Below are positions 1 through 8,143 of a stretch of 64,000 nt of DNA, in pieces. The first letter of the stretch is position 1. Each line of letters opens with the position of its first letter. The notes under the pieces are model-generated. The model had not been told where the DNA came from. It ran no database searches and saw only the letters and a program-made list of their open reading frames with translations. The position numbers were made by a program, and so were the translations under genes. The DNA comes from Patulibacter minatonensis DSM 18081. GTDB taxonomy: Bacteria > Actinomycetota > Thermoleophilia > Solirubrobacterales > Solirubrobacteraceae. The stretch lies in the NCBI RefSeq assembly GCF_000519325.1, contig NZ_KI912613.1:3863859-3927858 (forward strand), in the 5' to 3' direction.

Positions 1-65
1 GGTCCGGCGGTTCCCCGGGCCCGGCGCAGCCGTTCCGCGACCCGACGCTCGTCGGTGCCCGGTCC

Positions 66-2027
66 GTGCGCGTCGTGGGCCTCGCCCTGGCGCTCGGGGT
101 CGCGCCGCCCCTGGTCGACGGTGCCGTCGCGGCCCGGACCGCCTCGGGGTCCTTCGGCGTGCTGCAGGCCGGGACGGTCCACGCGACCGCGACGACCACC
201 GGCGTCCCCGGCGGCGAGCGCATCGTGCTCGAGGGCCGGGCCGGGGGCGGGACCACGGCGATCCGGGCGCGGTCGGTCGTCCGCGGCGGCGGCGCGCGGC
301 TCCGGTGGCGCTACCCGAGGACGACCCAGGCGCTGCACCTCCGGATCCGGGTGGTACGCGGGACGGGGTCCCGGACCCGCACGCTGGCCGCCTCGCCCTG
401 GCGAGTGCTGTGGCTAGGCGGGCTGCGTCGCGCGCGCCGGCTCGCGCCCGTCGGTCCGGGCGCGGTGATCAGCGCGCCCGTCGCCGGCCGCCACGGGGAC
501 CTCGTCCTGCGCGGGACGCCGTCGGTCCGGGTCGGGGACGTCGTCGCGCTTCCCAGCAGATCCGCGACCCCCGACGGCCTGATCGTCCGGGTGGTGGGCG
601 TCCGCACCGACGGCGGGCGCACGGTCGCCCGGGTCGTGCCCGCCCGGCTCCCGGACGTCCTGCCCGTCGCCGACCTCGCCGTCGCGGTCCGCGCCACCGA
701 CCCGCCCGCGCTCGGCGGCCGGTCGCGCGTCGGCGCGCTGCGCGCCACGCCGTCCTGCGACAACCCGTTCGCCGCGACGATCGCGGGGCGCGCGTCGATG
801 TCCGCCGGGCTCCGCATGCACGCGGCCTGGCGGGCGAGCACGTCGCTGGAGCGGCCGAACGTGACGGCGGACATCCGCTCCGACGTCCGGACGTCCGTCG
901 ACGCCGGGATCTCGGTCTCCGGCGGCGGCAGCTGCGGGTTCAGCGCCCGGGCGCTCTTCCCGGCGCCCGTCGTGCTCAGCAGGACCGCCACGTCGCTCGG
1001 TCCCGTGCCGATCGTCGTGACCGTCGACGGTCAGGTGGTGCTCTCGGGGTCCACGTCGACGCTGGGCCGGGTCGCGTCCGCGGCCCGGGGCGGGGTGCGG
1101 GCACAGGTCCGCACGGTCTACGACGGGTTGCAGGCGACCCAGCGCGGACGCCTGACCACCCGGCTGCGTCCCCACGACGTGGCCATCGCGGCGTCGGGCG
1201 GTGCGCAGGTCGGGGTGACGCCGAACGTCGAGGTGCGCGTCAACGGGCTCGCCGGCCCGTCGATCGACTTCGGCACCGGTGCGCGGACGGTCGCCGACAT
1301 CGGCCGGGCCCCGGCGCGCCCGTGGTGGACGACCACCGCGCCCGACGAGCTCGGGGCGAGCTTCGCGCTCCTCGCGCTCCGGCCGGACCTCGTCGAGCCG
1401 CGGACGACGCTCCAGACCCACGACGCGGAGATCGGGCGCGCTTCCGCCCTCCCGGGCGGGACGTCCGCCGATCCCGGAGCGGCGACGCCGGACCAGCTCC
1501 CGGAGGGCGTGGCGGCGCAGGTCACGTGGGACAGCGCGGCGAACGTCGCGCTCCACGCGTGGGACGCCGACGGGCACCACGCCAGCGCCGCCGCGCCCCG
1601 GGCGATCCCGGGGGTGACGCTCTCGTCCGGCTTCGTCGACGGCATCCCGACCGCCCGGGTCACGGGCGTCGATCCGGGCCGGCCCGTGACCCTCGGGCTC
1701 TGCCTCGACGACGGCACGGAGGCCGCGGCGCGGCTCGACGTGCGCGGTGCCGGCGGGACGACCCGTCACGCGGTGGTCCTGCGCGGCGAGCGGGCGGCGG
1801 CGATGGTCGCGGTGGCCCCGGAGGGCGGACCGGCCTCCCAGCCCGTGAGCGGCTGGTGCGGGTTGCCGTCGGGCGACCCGGTGCTGCTCGGTCAGCTGAC
1901 CGACGGGATCCTGCCCACCGCCCGTCCGCGCTTCGTCCTGCGCTCCGCGGAGCCCGGGGGCGGCGCGCGCGGTGGCGCGGTGCGCAAGACTGGACGCGTG
2001 ACGACTGGCACACAGGAGGACCGCTGA
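66..2027 (+). CDS. Putative secreted protein of unknown function
   Basis: I do not recognise this family. The 653-residue product begins at GTG with a short hydrophobic stretch (residues 3-22, rich in V, L, A, G) that could be a signal peptide. The rest is Gly/Ala/Arg/Val-rich, with alternating hydrophobic and polar residues typical of beta-rich exported proteins. A few cysteines (for example in SCDNPF and GSCGF) could form disulfides outside the cell. The true start may lie upstream of the window edge, because only 65 bases precede it. Its TGA overlaps the ATG of the next gene (TGATG), so the two are probably co-translated. GC-rich coding with strong third-position G/C supports a real gene. 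No function is inferred. Confidence 0.6.
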   Translation: MRVVGLALALGVAPPLVDGAVAARTASGSFGVLQAGTVHATATTTGVPGGERIVLEGRAGGGTTAIRARSVVRGGGARLRWRYPRTTQALHLRIRVVRGTGSRTRTLAASPWRVLWLGGLRRARRLAPVGPGAVISAPVAGRHGDLVLRGTPSVRVGDVVALPSRSATPDGLIVRVVGVRTDGGRTVARVVPARLPDVLPVADLAVAVRATDPPALGGRSRVGALRATPSCDNPFAATIAGRASMSAGLRMHAAWRASTSLERPNVTADIRSDVRTSVDAGISVSGGGSCGFSARALFPAPVVLSRTATSLGPVPIVVTVDGQVVLSGSTSTLGRVASAARGGVRAQVRTVYDGLQATQRGRLTTRLRPHDVAIAASGGAQVGVTPNVEVRVNGLAGPSIDFGTGARTVADIGRAPARPWWTTTAPDELGASFALLALRPDLVEPRTTLQTHDAEIGRASALPGGTSADPGAATPDQLPEGVAAQVTWDSAANVALHAWDADGHHASAAAPRAIPGVTLSSGFVDGIPTARVTGVDPGRPVTLGLCLDDGTEAAARLDVRGAGGTTRHAVVLRGERAAAMVAVAPEGGPASQPVSGWCGLPSGDPVLLGQLTDGILPTARPRFVLRSAEPGGGARGGAVRKTGRVTTGTQEDR

Positions 2028-2392
2028 TGCGACGCCGGACCACCACCCAGGTCGTCGTCCTCTGCGGCGGCGGCCCCGCCGACGGCGAGTCCCGCGAGGT
2101 CGAGGACGGCACGTCGACGCTCGTCGTGCACGACGGCCCGGTCGAGCCGGTCGACGACGACGCCGTCACGACCGCGCACCTCTACGTGCTCCGGGCGGAC
2201 GGCCGGTTCCACCACGACGGCGTGTTCGTGGTCGACGACGCACCGGAGCTGCCCGCGGCCACGCACGAGGACCCGCGGGCGATGGGCCTGGCCGCGCTCG
2301 GGCACGACACGTACCCGAGCTGGACCGCCATTCTCAGCATGTGCGTCTTCATCGTCGTCGTGATGGCGTTCTACTACGAGTACACCCACTGA
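2027..2392 (+). CDS. Small tail-anchored membrane protein
   Basis: Unrecognised 121-residue protein. The ATG overlaps the previous stop by one base and has a strong ribosome binding site, GGAGGA at 2015-2020, seven bases upstream. This fixes the start well inside a longer open frame. The N-terminal hundred residues are soluble and acidic (many D/E). The C-terminus is one hydrophobic helix (about residues 98-117, ILSMCVFIVVVMAFYYEY) and the chain ends three residues later. That arrangement suggests a tail-anchored membrane protein with its acidic domain in the cytoplasm. It probably works with the secreted protein encoded just upstream, because the genes are coupled. Function unknown. Confidence 0.7.
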   Translation: MRRRTTTQVVVLCGGGPADGESREVEDGTSTLVVHDGPVEPVDDDAVTTAHLYVLRADGRFHHDGVFVVDDAPELPAATHEDPRAMGLAALGHDTYPSWTAILSMCVFIVVVMAFYYEYTH

Positions 2393-2402
2393 TCGGCCGC
2401 GG

Positions 2403-2741
2403 ATGACCGACTGGGGCGACATCGTGGGGGCCGCGGAGCTGTTCCCGCCGGTCGGGTGGCGGCACCGCCTGACGCTGACGACGGACCTCGTCCGCGCGGT
2501 CGACGAGCGCGGGCCGATGGTCCACATCGAGCTGCACAGTGACGACCTGCGGCTGATGCTGAGCGTCTACGTCCCCGTCGTCGACGGGGCGGAGTGGATC
2601 GCGGCGCTGACCTCGCTGCTCGACGTGCCCGAGGGACAGGTCCCGCACCCGGACCGCTGGCCGGAGATGACCGAGGAGCTCGTCGGCCATCGTCAGGCCC
2701 TCGGCGACCTCCCGACGCTGGACGAGAAGCGCCGCCGCTGA
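2403..2741 (+). CDS. Conserved-looking small soluble protein, unknown function
   Basis: Unrecognised 112-residue protein starting 10 bases after the preceding stop, so likely the third gene of the same transcript. It is balanced in charge, has no signal peptide or membrane helix, and ends in a basic tail (EKRRR). The stretches LHSDDLRLMLSVYVPV and DGAEWIAALTSLLD look like a compact alpha/beta domain. The ribosome binding site is weak (GCGG), consistent with translational coupling. No catalytic motif is visible. Confidence 0.55.
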   Translation: MTDWGDIVGAAELFPPVGWRHRLTLTTDLVRAVDERGPMVHIELHSDDLRLMLSVYVPVVDGAEWIAALTSLLDVPEGQVPHPDRWPEMTEELVGHRQALGDLPTLDEKRRR

Positions 2742-2847
2742 TCCGCGCGATCCGGCCCTGTCGCGCCGCCAGTCGTCACCGTAAGCTCCCCGGTCCACGG
2801 TGCGTCCCGCACCCCGTCCCGCGCCCCGGCGCCCGACCGAGGACCCC

Positions 2848-4548
2848 ATGAAGCGCAGCTACATCACCATCGGCCTGATCGCCGCCGTCGTCGTCGCGCT
2901 CGCGGCCGTCGTGTTCGGTGGTGGGGGCGGGGACGACGGACCATCCGGTTCCGGGACGACCGGCACCCCGGTGTCGCGGGCCCCGGCCGGCGCGCTGGAG
3001 GTCTCCTTCGCGTACTCGCCGGAGAAGGAGGCGCTGCTGAAGCCGCTGATCGACCGCTTCAACGCCGACCGGACGAAGGTCGGCGGGCGGCAGGTGTTCG
3101 TCAGCGGGCGCGTGATCGCGTCCGGCGACGCCGAGCGGCGCATCGCCGCGGGGTCGTTGAAGCCGACCGTCTGGTCGCCGGCGGGCTCGCTCTGGGGGCG
3201 GCTCCTGAACTTCGACGCCGACCGGGCGTACGTCGCGAAGACGAACCGGTCGATCGTCTCGACGCCGCTGGTGATCGCGATGTGGGAGCCGCTGGCCCGC
3301 GCGCTGGGCTGGCCGAAGAAGCAGGTCTCGTACGCCGACATCCTGAAGCTCGCGACCGCCAAGGGCGGCTGGGGCGCCGTCGGGCACCCCGAGTTCGGGG
3401 ACTTCCGGCTCGTCCACACCAACCCGGAGTTCTCGACCGCCGGGCTCGAGGCCGTCGTCGCCGAGTACTACGCGGCGGTCGGCAAGAAGGAGGGCCTGAC
3501 GACCGCGGACGTCAAGGCCGCGCGCGACAAGGTGCGGGCGATCGAGAACTCGATCGTCCACTACGGCGACACGACGCTCTTCATCGAGCAGCAGCTCCGC
3601 AAGGGCGGCCCGGGGTACGCGTCGGCGGTCGCGATGGAGGAGACCACGGTCGCCGGGTTCAACCGGGACCGCGGCGGCCAGCCGAAGCTGATCGCGCTGC
3701 ACCCGAAGGAGGGAACGTTCTTCAGCGACAGCCCGTACGCGGTCCTCGACGCCCCGTGGGTGACGGCGGAGCAGAAGCAGGGCGCCGCGGCGTTCGACGC
3801 GTTCCTGAAGGTGAACGTCGACGCCGACGCGGCAGCACGGCGTGGCTTCCGGATCGGGACGACCCCGGTGGAGGAGCGCGGCACCCTGACCGCGGACAAC
3901 GGGGTCGACGTCCAGCAGCAGCTCCGCACGCTGTCGCTCCCCGAGCCCCGGGTGATGGACGCCCTGAAGTCGGCGTGGCGGGCGGACCGCAAGCCCGCGA
4001 ACGTCCTCCTGGTCACCGACGTGTCCGGGTCGATGAACGACGAGGGCCGGCTGCAGAACGCGAAGGACGGCCTGAAGGCGTTCTTCGCCCAGGTGTCGCC
4101 GCGCGATCGCGTCGGGCTCGTCGCGTTCTCGGACACGACGCGGCTGCAGCTGCCGCTCCAGGCGTTCTCGGCCGCCAGGCAGCGCCTGCTCGGCGCGGTG
4201 CAGACGCTGTCGGCCGACGGCGGGACGTCGGTCTACGACGCGACGATCGATGCACTGCGCACGGTGCGGAACGAGGCCGGGAAGGACGACCGCATCAACG
4301 CCGTCGTGCTGCTGACCGACGGCGAGGACACCGATTCGCGCCGCAGCCTGGAGGACGCGGTCCGGGCCGCCGGCGAGCAGCCCGACAGCGCGGGGGAGGT
4401 CCGGATCTTCACGATCGCCTACTCCGCCGGTGCGGCCGGGTCCGCGGACGCCCTGAAGCGCATCGCCGAGGCCTCCAACGGCAAGGCCTACACCGGCGAC
4501 ACGGACGACATCGACGGCGTCTACCGCAGCATCAGCTCGTTCTTCTAG
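2848..4548 (+). CDS. Membrane-anchored solute-binding / von Willebrand factor A protein
   Basis: 566 residues. I chose the ATG at 2848 because it is followed at once by a membrane anchor or signal segment (about residues 5-24, ITIGLIAAVVVALAAVVF) and then a Gly/Ser linker; upstream codons encode a Pro/Arg-rich non-signal stretch. Residues about 45-360 resemble extracellular solute-binding proteins of the periplasmic type. Residues about 385-560 form a von Willebrand A domain with a complete metal-ion-dependent adhesion site: DVSGS near residue 391, a conserved Thr in GGTSVYD, and LLTDGED. Binding-domain plus vWA fusions are known in actinobacteria, but their ligand is generally unknown. It is followed four bases later by a membrane coiled-coil protein that may be its partner. 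Confidence 0.85.
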   Translation: MKRSYITIGLIAAVVVALAAVVFGGGGGDDGPSGSGTTGTPVSRAPAGALEVSFAYSPEKEALLKPLIDRFNADRTKVGGRQVFVSGRVIASGDAERRIAAGSLKPTVWSPAGSLWGRLLNFDADRAYVAKTNRSIVSTPLVIAMWEPLARALGWPKKQVSYADILKLATAKGGWGAVGHPEFGDFRLVHTNPEFSTAGLEAVVAEYYAAVGKKEGLTTADVKAARDKVRAIENSIVHYGDTTLFIEQQLRKGGPGYASAVAMEETTVAGFNRDRGGQPKLIALHPKEGTFFSDSPYAVLDAPWVTAEQKQGAAAFDAFLKVNVDADAAARRGFRIGTTPVEERGTLTADNGVDVQQQLRTLSLPEPRVMDALKSAWRADRKPANVLLVTDVSGSMNDEGRLQNAKDGLKAFFAQVSPRDRVGLVAFSDTTRLQLPLQAFSAARQRLLGAVQTLSADGGTSVYDATIDALRTVRNEAGKDDRINAVVLLTDGEDTDSRRSLEDAVRAAGEQPDSAGEVRIFTIAYSAGAAGSADALKRIAEASNGKAYTGDTDDIDGVYRSISSFF

Positions 4549-4552
4549 GCCG

Positions 4553-5332
4553 ATGAGCTCGCCGTCGAGACTGCGATCGCCGCAGGAGGTCCGGAGGGCG
4601 TACGCCCGTGCCCTGGGGGTCCGTGCCGCGACCCACCCGGCCGCCCTGGGCGTCCTGGTCGTCCTGCTGGTCGCGGGGTTCGCGCTCGGTCTGCCGCCCG
4701 TGGCGACGATCGCGCTCGCCGCCCTCGTCTACGTGGCCGCCGGCGGCGTCCTCCTCAGCAACGGGGAGTTCCGGGACGCGGTCGCGAAGGAGCTGCGCCC
4801 GTCGGAGCCCGCGGGCGCCCCGGCGCTCCCGTCCCGCGCGCTGGCGATGCCGGTGGCGCAGGCGTACGGCGGCGTGCGGGAGCACGCGATGAAGCTCCGC
4901 GAGCTCGCCGGGCCCGACCGGCTCGACCAGCCCGAGGTCGCCGCGGAGGTGGACCGCCTCGTCGAGCACCTGACCCGCGGTGCCGAGCGCGCGTCCGTCC
5001 TCGCCGACACGCTCGACGGGCTGGACGTCTCCGCGATCCGCCGGCAGATCGGCGAGGCCGAGCGCGGCGGGGACGCCGAGCTCCTGGAGGCCTACCGCCA
5101 GCAGCTGCGGAGCGCCGAGCGGTGCGAGGAGCAGCTGGGCCGCTACTACGGCGAGTGCCGCCGCGCGACGGTCGAGGTCGACACGATCCGCATGAACCTC
5201 GCCGCGGCGTCGTCGATGGAGTCCGGGGAGGACTCGCGCCAGGCCGCCGAGACGCTCCGCTCCGTCCGCGAGCACGCGGGGGCCCTGGTGGAGGGCATGG
5301 AGGAGGCCTACCGGGTGCGCCCGCCGGACTGA
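4553..5332 (+). CDS. Two-helix membrane protein with long coiled coil
   Basis: 259 residues, starting four bases after the stop of the vWA protein. Two closely spaced hydrophobic helices (about residues 30-68) make a membrane hairpin. The C-terminal two thirds is charged and helical, rich in E, A, L and R (for example EAERGGDAELLEAYRQQLRS), and should form a cytoplasmic coiled coil. The architecture recalls XpaC/5-bromo-4-chloroindolyl-phosphate-type membrane proteins found beside vWA or TelA genes, but I cannot confirm that homology by eye. Context suggests a complex with the upstream surface vWA protein. Function unknown. Confidence 0.7.
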   Translation: MSSPSRLRSPQEVRRAYARALGVRAATHPAALGVLVVLLVAGFALGLPPVATIALAALVYVAAGGVLLSNGEFRDAVAKELRPSEPAGAPALPSRALAMPVAQAYGGVREHAMKLRELAGPDRLDQPEVAAEVDRLVEHLTRGAERASVLADTLDGLDVSAIRRQIGEAERGGDAELLEAYRQQLRSAERCEEQLGRYYGECRRATVEVDTIRMNLAAASSMESGEDSRQAAETLRSVREHAGALVEGMEEAYRVRPPD

Positions 5333-5476
5333 CGCGCACTCCGACGCCGTCCGCTTTGTCCCGCTGTCCAGGCGGTTCCGCCGCGACGCCGGGCAAGATC
5401 CGGTGCGGTCCTGTCGCGGACCCGCGGCGACGTCGCGGGCCGGAGGCGGCCCTCGACGACCACCGGACGGATCTCG

Positions 5477-5746
5477 ATGAGCACGACCATCACGAGCATG
5501 ACCGACGACCAGTGCCTGGCGCTGTCGATGGTCGCGGAGCGCCCGCGTCGACACGAGCGCCTCGTCGCCGACCTCGCGGACGACCTCGTCGGGATCTCCG
5601 GGACCAGCCGGGGGCTCGAGGCGCTGACGTGGATCGCCGACCACGACCTGGCGCAGCCACCCGTCACGGAGCTCGACGTGTGGCGCCTGACGAGCACCGG
5701 CTACGCCCTGCTCGGGCAGGTGCAGTCCCGCGTCGGCGGGCAGTAG
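5477..5746 (+). CDS. Small protein, unknown function
   Basis: Unrecognised 89-residue protein with its own 144-base upstream gap. It has no signal peptide or membrane helix. The C-terminal half (LEALTWIADHDLAQPPV then LDVWRLTSTGYALLG) looks like a winged-helix 'helix then wing' pattern, and STGYALL resembles the end of MarR- or ArsR-like DNA-binding domains, but the domain is too short for certainty. It is convergent with a winged-helix gene on the other strand, so both may be small regulators. Confidence 0.55.
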   Translation: MSTTITSMTDDQCLALSMVAERPRRHERLVADLADDLVGISGTSRGLEALTWIADHDLAQPPVTELDVWRLTSTGYALLGQVQSRVGGQ

Positions 5747-5779
5747 CGCCGGACCCGACGACGCGGTCCGGGCCGCGTC

Positions 5780-6091
5780 CTACTTGAGGTGGAGCCCGGT
5801 TCCGCGCTTCTCGATCAGGCCCTCGCCCTCGAGCCGGCGCACCACGGGGTAGAGCCCCGACGCCGCGACGCCGACCTGCTCGGCGGCCTTCGCGACGGTG
5901 ATGCCGGGCTCGTTGGCGACCGCCGCGAACAGCGCCTCGTCGTACTTGCCGCCCCGGCCCTTGCGCTCCTCGGTGACGACGGACTCCGGCTCGCTCGTCG
6001 ACGGCACCCGCAGCACGCCGAAGATGAGCTTCGCGACGCTGATCGGGAGCGTCACGACCGAACGGAGCAAACCGAGAGGAGACGATGCCAT
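5780..6091 (-). CDS. Small winged-helix protein with hydrophobic N-terminus
   Basis: 103 residues. I chose the ATG at 6091 (MASSPLGLLRS); the upstream in-frame extension is Arg-rich and unlike protein. Residues 1-25 are hydrophobic (LLRSVVTLPISVAKLIFGVL) and could bind the membrane. Residues about 50-103 carry a helix-turn-helix/winged-helix pattern: ANEPGITVAKAAEQVGV, ASGLYPVVRRLEGEGLIEKRG. That is the typical recognition helix plus wing of small actinobacterial DNA-binding proteins. A membrane-tethered regulator is plausible but inferred. Confidence 0.75.
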   Translation of the reverse strand: MASSPLGLLRSVVTLPISVAKLIFGVLRVPSTSEPESVVTEERKGRGGKYDEALFAAVANEPGITVAKAAEQVGVAASGLYPVVRRLEGEGLIEKRGTGLHLK

Positions 6092-6293
6092 GCGCCGAAG
6101 GATGCCACGGTCCGCGTGCGGTGTCCTCTCTCGGTGGCCGCGGACCCGACGACGGTCCGGGAGGGTCTCCACCGGCGTCGGCGGGCCGCCTCACGCTCGC
6201 GGCGGACCGGCCGCCGCCGTTGCGCCGCGGACGCCGTGCCGCGCCCGGACGGCTACCGTTCGGGCATGCAGCGCGCCCAGGAGCCCCGGACCC

Positions 6294-6632
6294 GTGCGTG
6301 ACGGCGCGTCCTGGACCATCGCCTTCCTGGCGCGCGGGGTCTCCCGTGCGGTGGTCGTGCTCTCCTGGCTCTGCCTCCTGGCGATCGTCTTCGTCTCGGT
6401 GCTCGAGGTGGTCGGCTCCTCGGGCAACCTCTACGCGCCCTTCGGGGCGGAGCCCGGCCCCGACCCGTACGGCACGTGGCTGTGGCAGTCCGCCGTCCTG
6501 ACGGTCCTGATCTTCGTCGTCGGCACCGCGTTGGTGCGCCTCATGCGCTGGGCCGGCTTCGCCCTGCTGACGGAGGCGGGCCGCGAGAAGCTGCGCGCCG
6601 ACGCGGCGGCGGCCGAGGCCGCGGGCGACTGA
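6294..6632 (+). CDS. Small two-helix membrane protein
   Basis: 112 residues from a GTG at 6294, supported by AGGAG at 6279-6283 with ten-base spacing; a nearby ATG at 6266 is in another frame. There are two transmembrane helices, about residues 17-40 (VVVLSWLCLLAIVFVSVLEV) and 66-86 (AVLTVLIFVVGTALVRLM), separated by a Gly/Pro-rich outer loop. The tail is charged and alanine-rich. Family unrecognised. A rho-independent terminator follows 14 bases after the stop. Confidence 0.65.
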   Translation: MRDGASWTIAFLARGVSRAVVVLSWLCLLAIVFVSVLEVVGSSGNLYAPFGAEPGPDPYGTWLWQSAVLTVLIFVVGTALVRLMRWAGFALLTEAGREKLRADAAAAEAAGD

Positions 6633-6645
6633 CCCCGGAACGACG

Positions 6646-6676
6646 GAAGCCCAGCGGGCGCTGGGCTTCTTCGTCC
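6646..6676. terminator. Bidirectional rho-independent terminator
   Basis: A perfect 10-base-pair inverted repeat, GAAGCCCAGC and GCTGGGCTTC with loop GGGC, is followed by TTCGTCC on the plus strand. It ends the small membrane gene on the left. It also lies four bases beyond the 3' end of the leftward tRNA-Asn, so it can serve both. Confidence 0.85.
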
Positions 6677-6680
6677 TAGG

Positions 6681-6752
6681 CTCCGGGGGCGGGACTCGAA
6701 CCCGCAACCCTTCGATTAACAGTCGAATGCTCTGCCATTGAGCTACCCCGGA
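6681..6752 (-). tRNA. tRNA-Asn (anticodon GTT)
   Basis: The reverse strand folds as a complete cloverleaf: acceptor TCCGGGG pairs with CCCCGGA, the D-loop reads AGCTCAATGG, and the anticodon stem TTCGA/TCGAA encloses loop CTGTTAA with anticodon GTT. The T-arm is GCGGGTTCGAGTCCCGC. It is 72 nt including the discriminator G, and no CCA is encoded. Confidence 0.95.
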
Positions 6753-6898
6753 ACGCCCGGGGCATGGTACGCGATCGGGGCCGCGCGCGCCGTCCCGGGT
6801 CACCGGGTCCGGCGGAGACCCGGCGAGCGGCGGTGCGGGCCGGCCGTCGAACGACGACCGGTGGGTCAGGGACCGCCCGTGTGCAGGGAGAACGCCGG

Positions 6899-8143
6899 TC
6901 AGCCGCGCCCGCGTGCCGCGAGGGCCTCGACGAGGGGTGCGCCGCGATCCGTGCCGTCGCCCGCGGCGACCCAGGCGGCGATCTCTCCCGCGCGGGCGGC
7001 GTAGGACGGGTCGGTGATCGCCGTCAGGACCGCCGTCCGCAGCGCACGGGCGCCCGCCAGTCGCCGGGGCAGGCGGATGCCGGCACCGGACCACGCCAGG
7101 CGGGCGGCGTTCTCGTGCATGTCGCCGGTCGCCGGGATCGCCACGACGGGCTTGCCGGCGGCCAGGGCGCGGAGCAGCGTGCCGTGCCCGGCGTGGCAGA
7201 CGACGACGTCGGCGGCGGGCATCGTCTGGCCGTAGGAGACCCAGGGGACCAGCAGAGCGTTGTCCGGGACGTCGATCGGCCCGAGGCGCGCGGCGTCCTC
7301 GGCGCTCACGCGGTTCTGGGCCGCGAGGACGCGGACGGGCGCGTCGGCGAGGCCGCGCAGCGCGGCCCGGAGCAGCAGGCCGCCCGGGTCCTGCGACGTC
7401 GACGGGGCCACGAGGACGAGGGGGGCGTCGCCGGGCGGCAGCTCCACGCGGTCGGCCGGCGGCTCCCAGACGAACGGTCCCACGGTGTGGGTGCCCGGGA
7501 GCGCCGGCCGCGGGTAGGCGAGCTGCGGCACGGATCCGACGAGCACGAGGTCCCGGCTGATGCCGCCGTGGTGGTGCGCCAGCGGGGGCAGCCCGACGGA
7601 GGCGCGCACCTCGTTGAGCTCGTCCCGCCCGTGGTCGAGCGCCCGGTCGACGAGCCGGCCGACACCACGCCAGCCGGCCCGGCCGAGCGGCGTGCGCGCG
7701 GGACGGGCGCCGGACGAGAACGGCGGCCACCCCGGCTCCGTGCGCGGGTCGACGTGCGGGATCAGCGTCGCGACCGGGACGCCGCGACGCTCGGCGGCCA
7801 GGGCCGGACCGAGCGTCAGGACGTCCGCGACGACGACGTCGGGCGCGAAGTCGTCGATCAGGGGCGTCGTGTCCTGCGCGGCGCGGGCCGCCGCCTCGTA
7901 CGGCTTCAGCGGCTCCTGCCCGAGCTGCGGGAACACCGGGTACTCCGGGGCGGCGGCGAAGCGCAGGCCCGCGGCCTCGACGTCGACCTTCCACCGCAGC
8001 CACGTCTCGACGCAGACGTCGTGCCCGCGCTCCGACAGCCGGCGCGCGAGCGCGAGGACCGGGAACGCGTGCCCGGGATCCCCGAAGGCCCCCAGGAGGA
8101 TGCGGCGCGGGACGTCGGTGCGTCCCGCGCCATCGGTGCTCAG
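6899..8143 (-). CDS. GT1-family (macrolide/UGT-type) glycosyltransferase, CTG start likely
   Basis: 414 residues if started at CTG 8143. This family transfers sugars from NDP-sugar donors to small acceptors or lipids. The N-terminal acceptor domain opens with the classic segment RRILLGAFGDPGHAFPVLAL and then LARRLSERGHDV. The C-terminal donor site is clear: CHAGHGTLLRALAAGKPVV followed by GDMHENAARL. The N-terminal motif lies upstream of the first in-frame ATG or GTG (GTG at 7936), so that start would delete the Rossmann loop. No ATG, GTG or TTG exists in frame between 7936 and the upstream gene. A CTG at 8143 overlaps the previous TGA (CTGA) with GGAGG four bases upstream, so it is the best start. 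Coupled to the LLM oxidoreductase gene. Confidence 0.85.
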   Translation of the reverse strand: MSTDGAGRTDVPRRILLGAFGDPGHAFPVLALARRLSERGHDVCVETWLRWKVDVEAAGLRFAAAPEYPVFPQLGQEPLKPYEAAARAAQDTTPLIDDFAPDVVVADVLTLGPALAAERRGVPVATLIPHVDPRTEPGWPPFSSGARPARTPLGRAGWRGVGRLVDRALDHGRDELNEVRASVGLPPLAHHHGGISRDLVLVGSVPQLAYPRPALPGTHTVGPFVWEPPADRVELPPGDAPLVLVAPSTSQDPGGLLLRAALRGLADAPVRVLAAQNRVSAEDAARLGPIDVPDNALLVPWVSYGQTMPAADVVVCHAGHGTLLRALAAGKPVVAIPATGDMHENAARLAWSGAGIRLPRRLAGARALRTAVLTAITDPSYAARAGEIAAWVAAGDGTDRGAPLVEALAARGRG

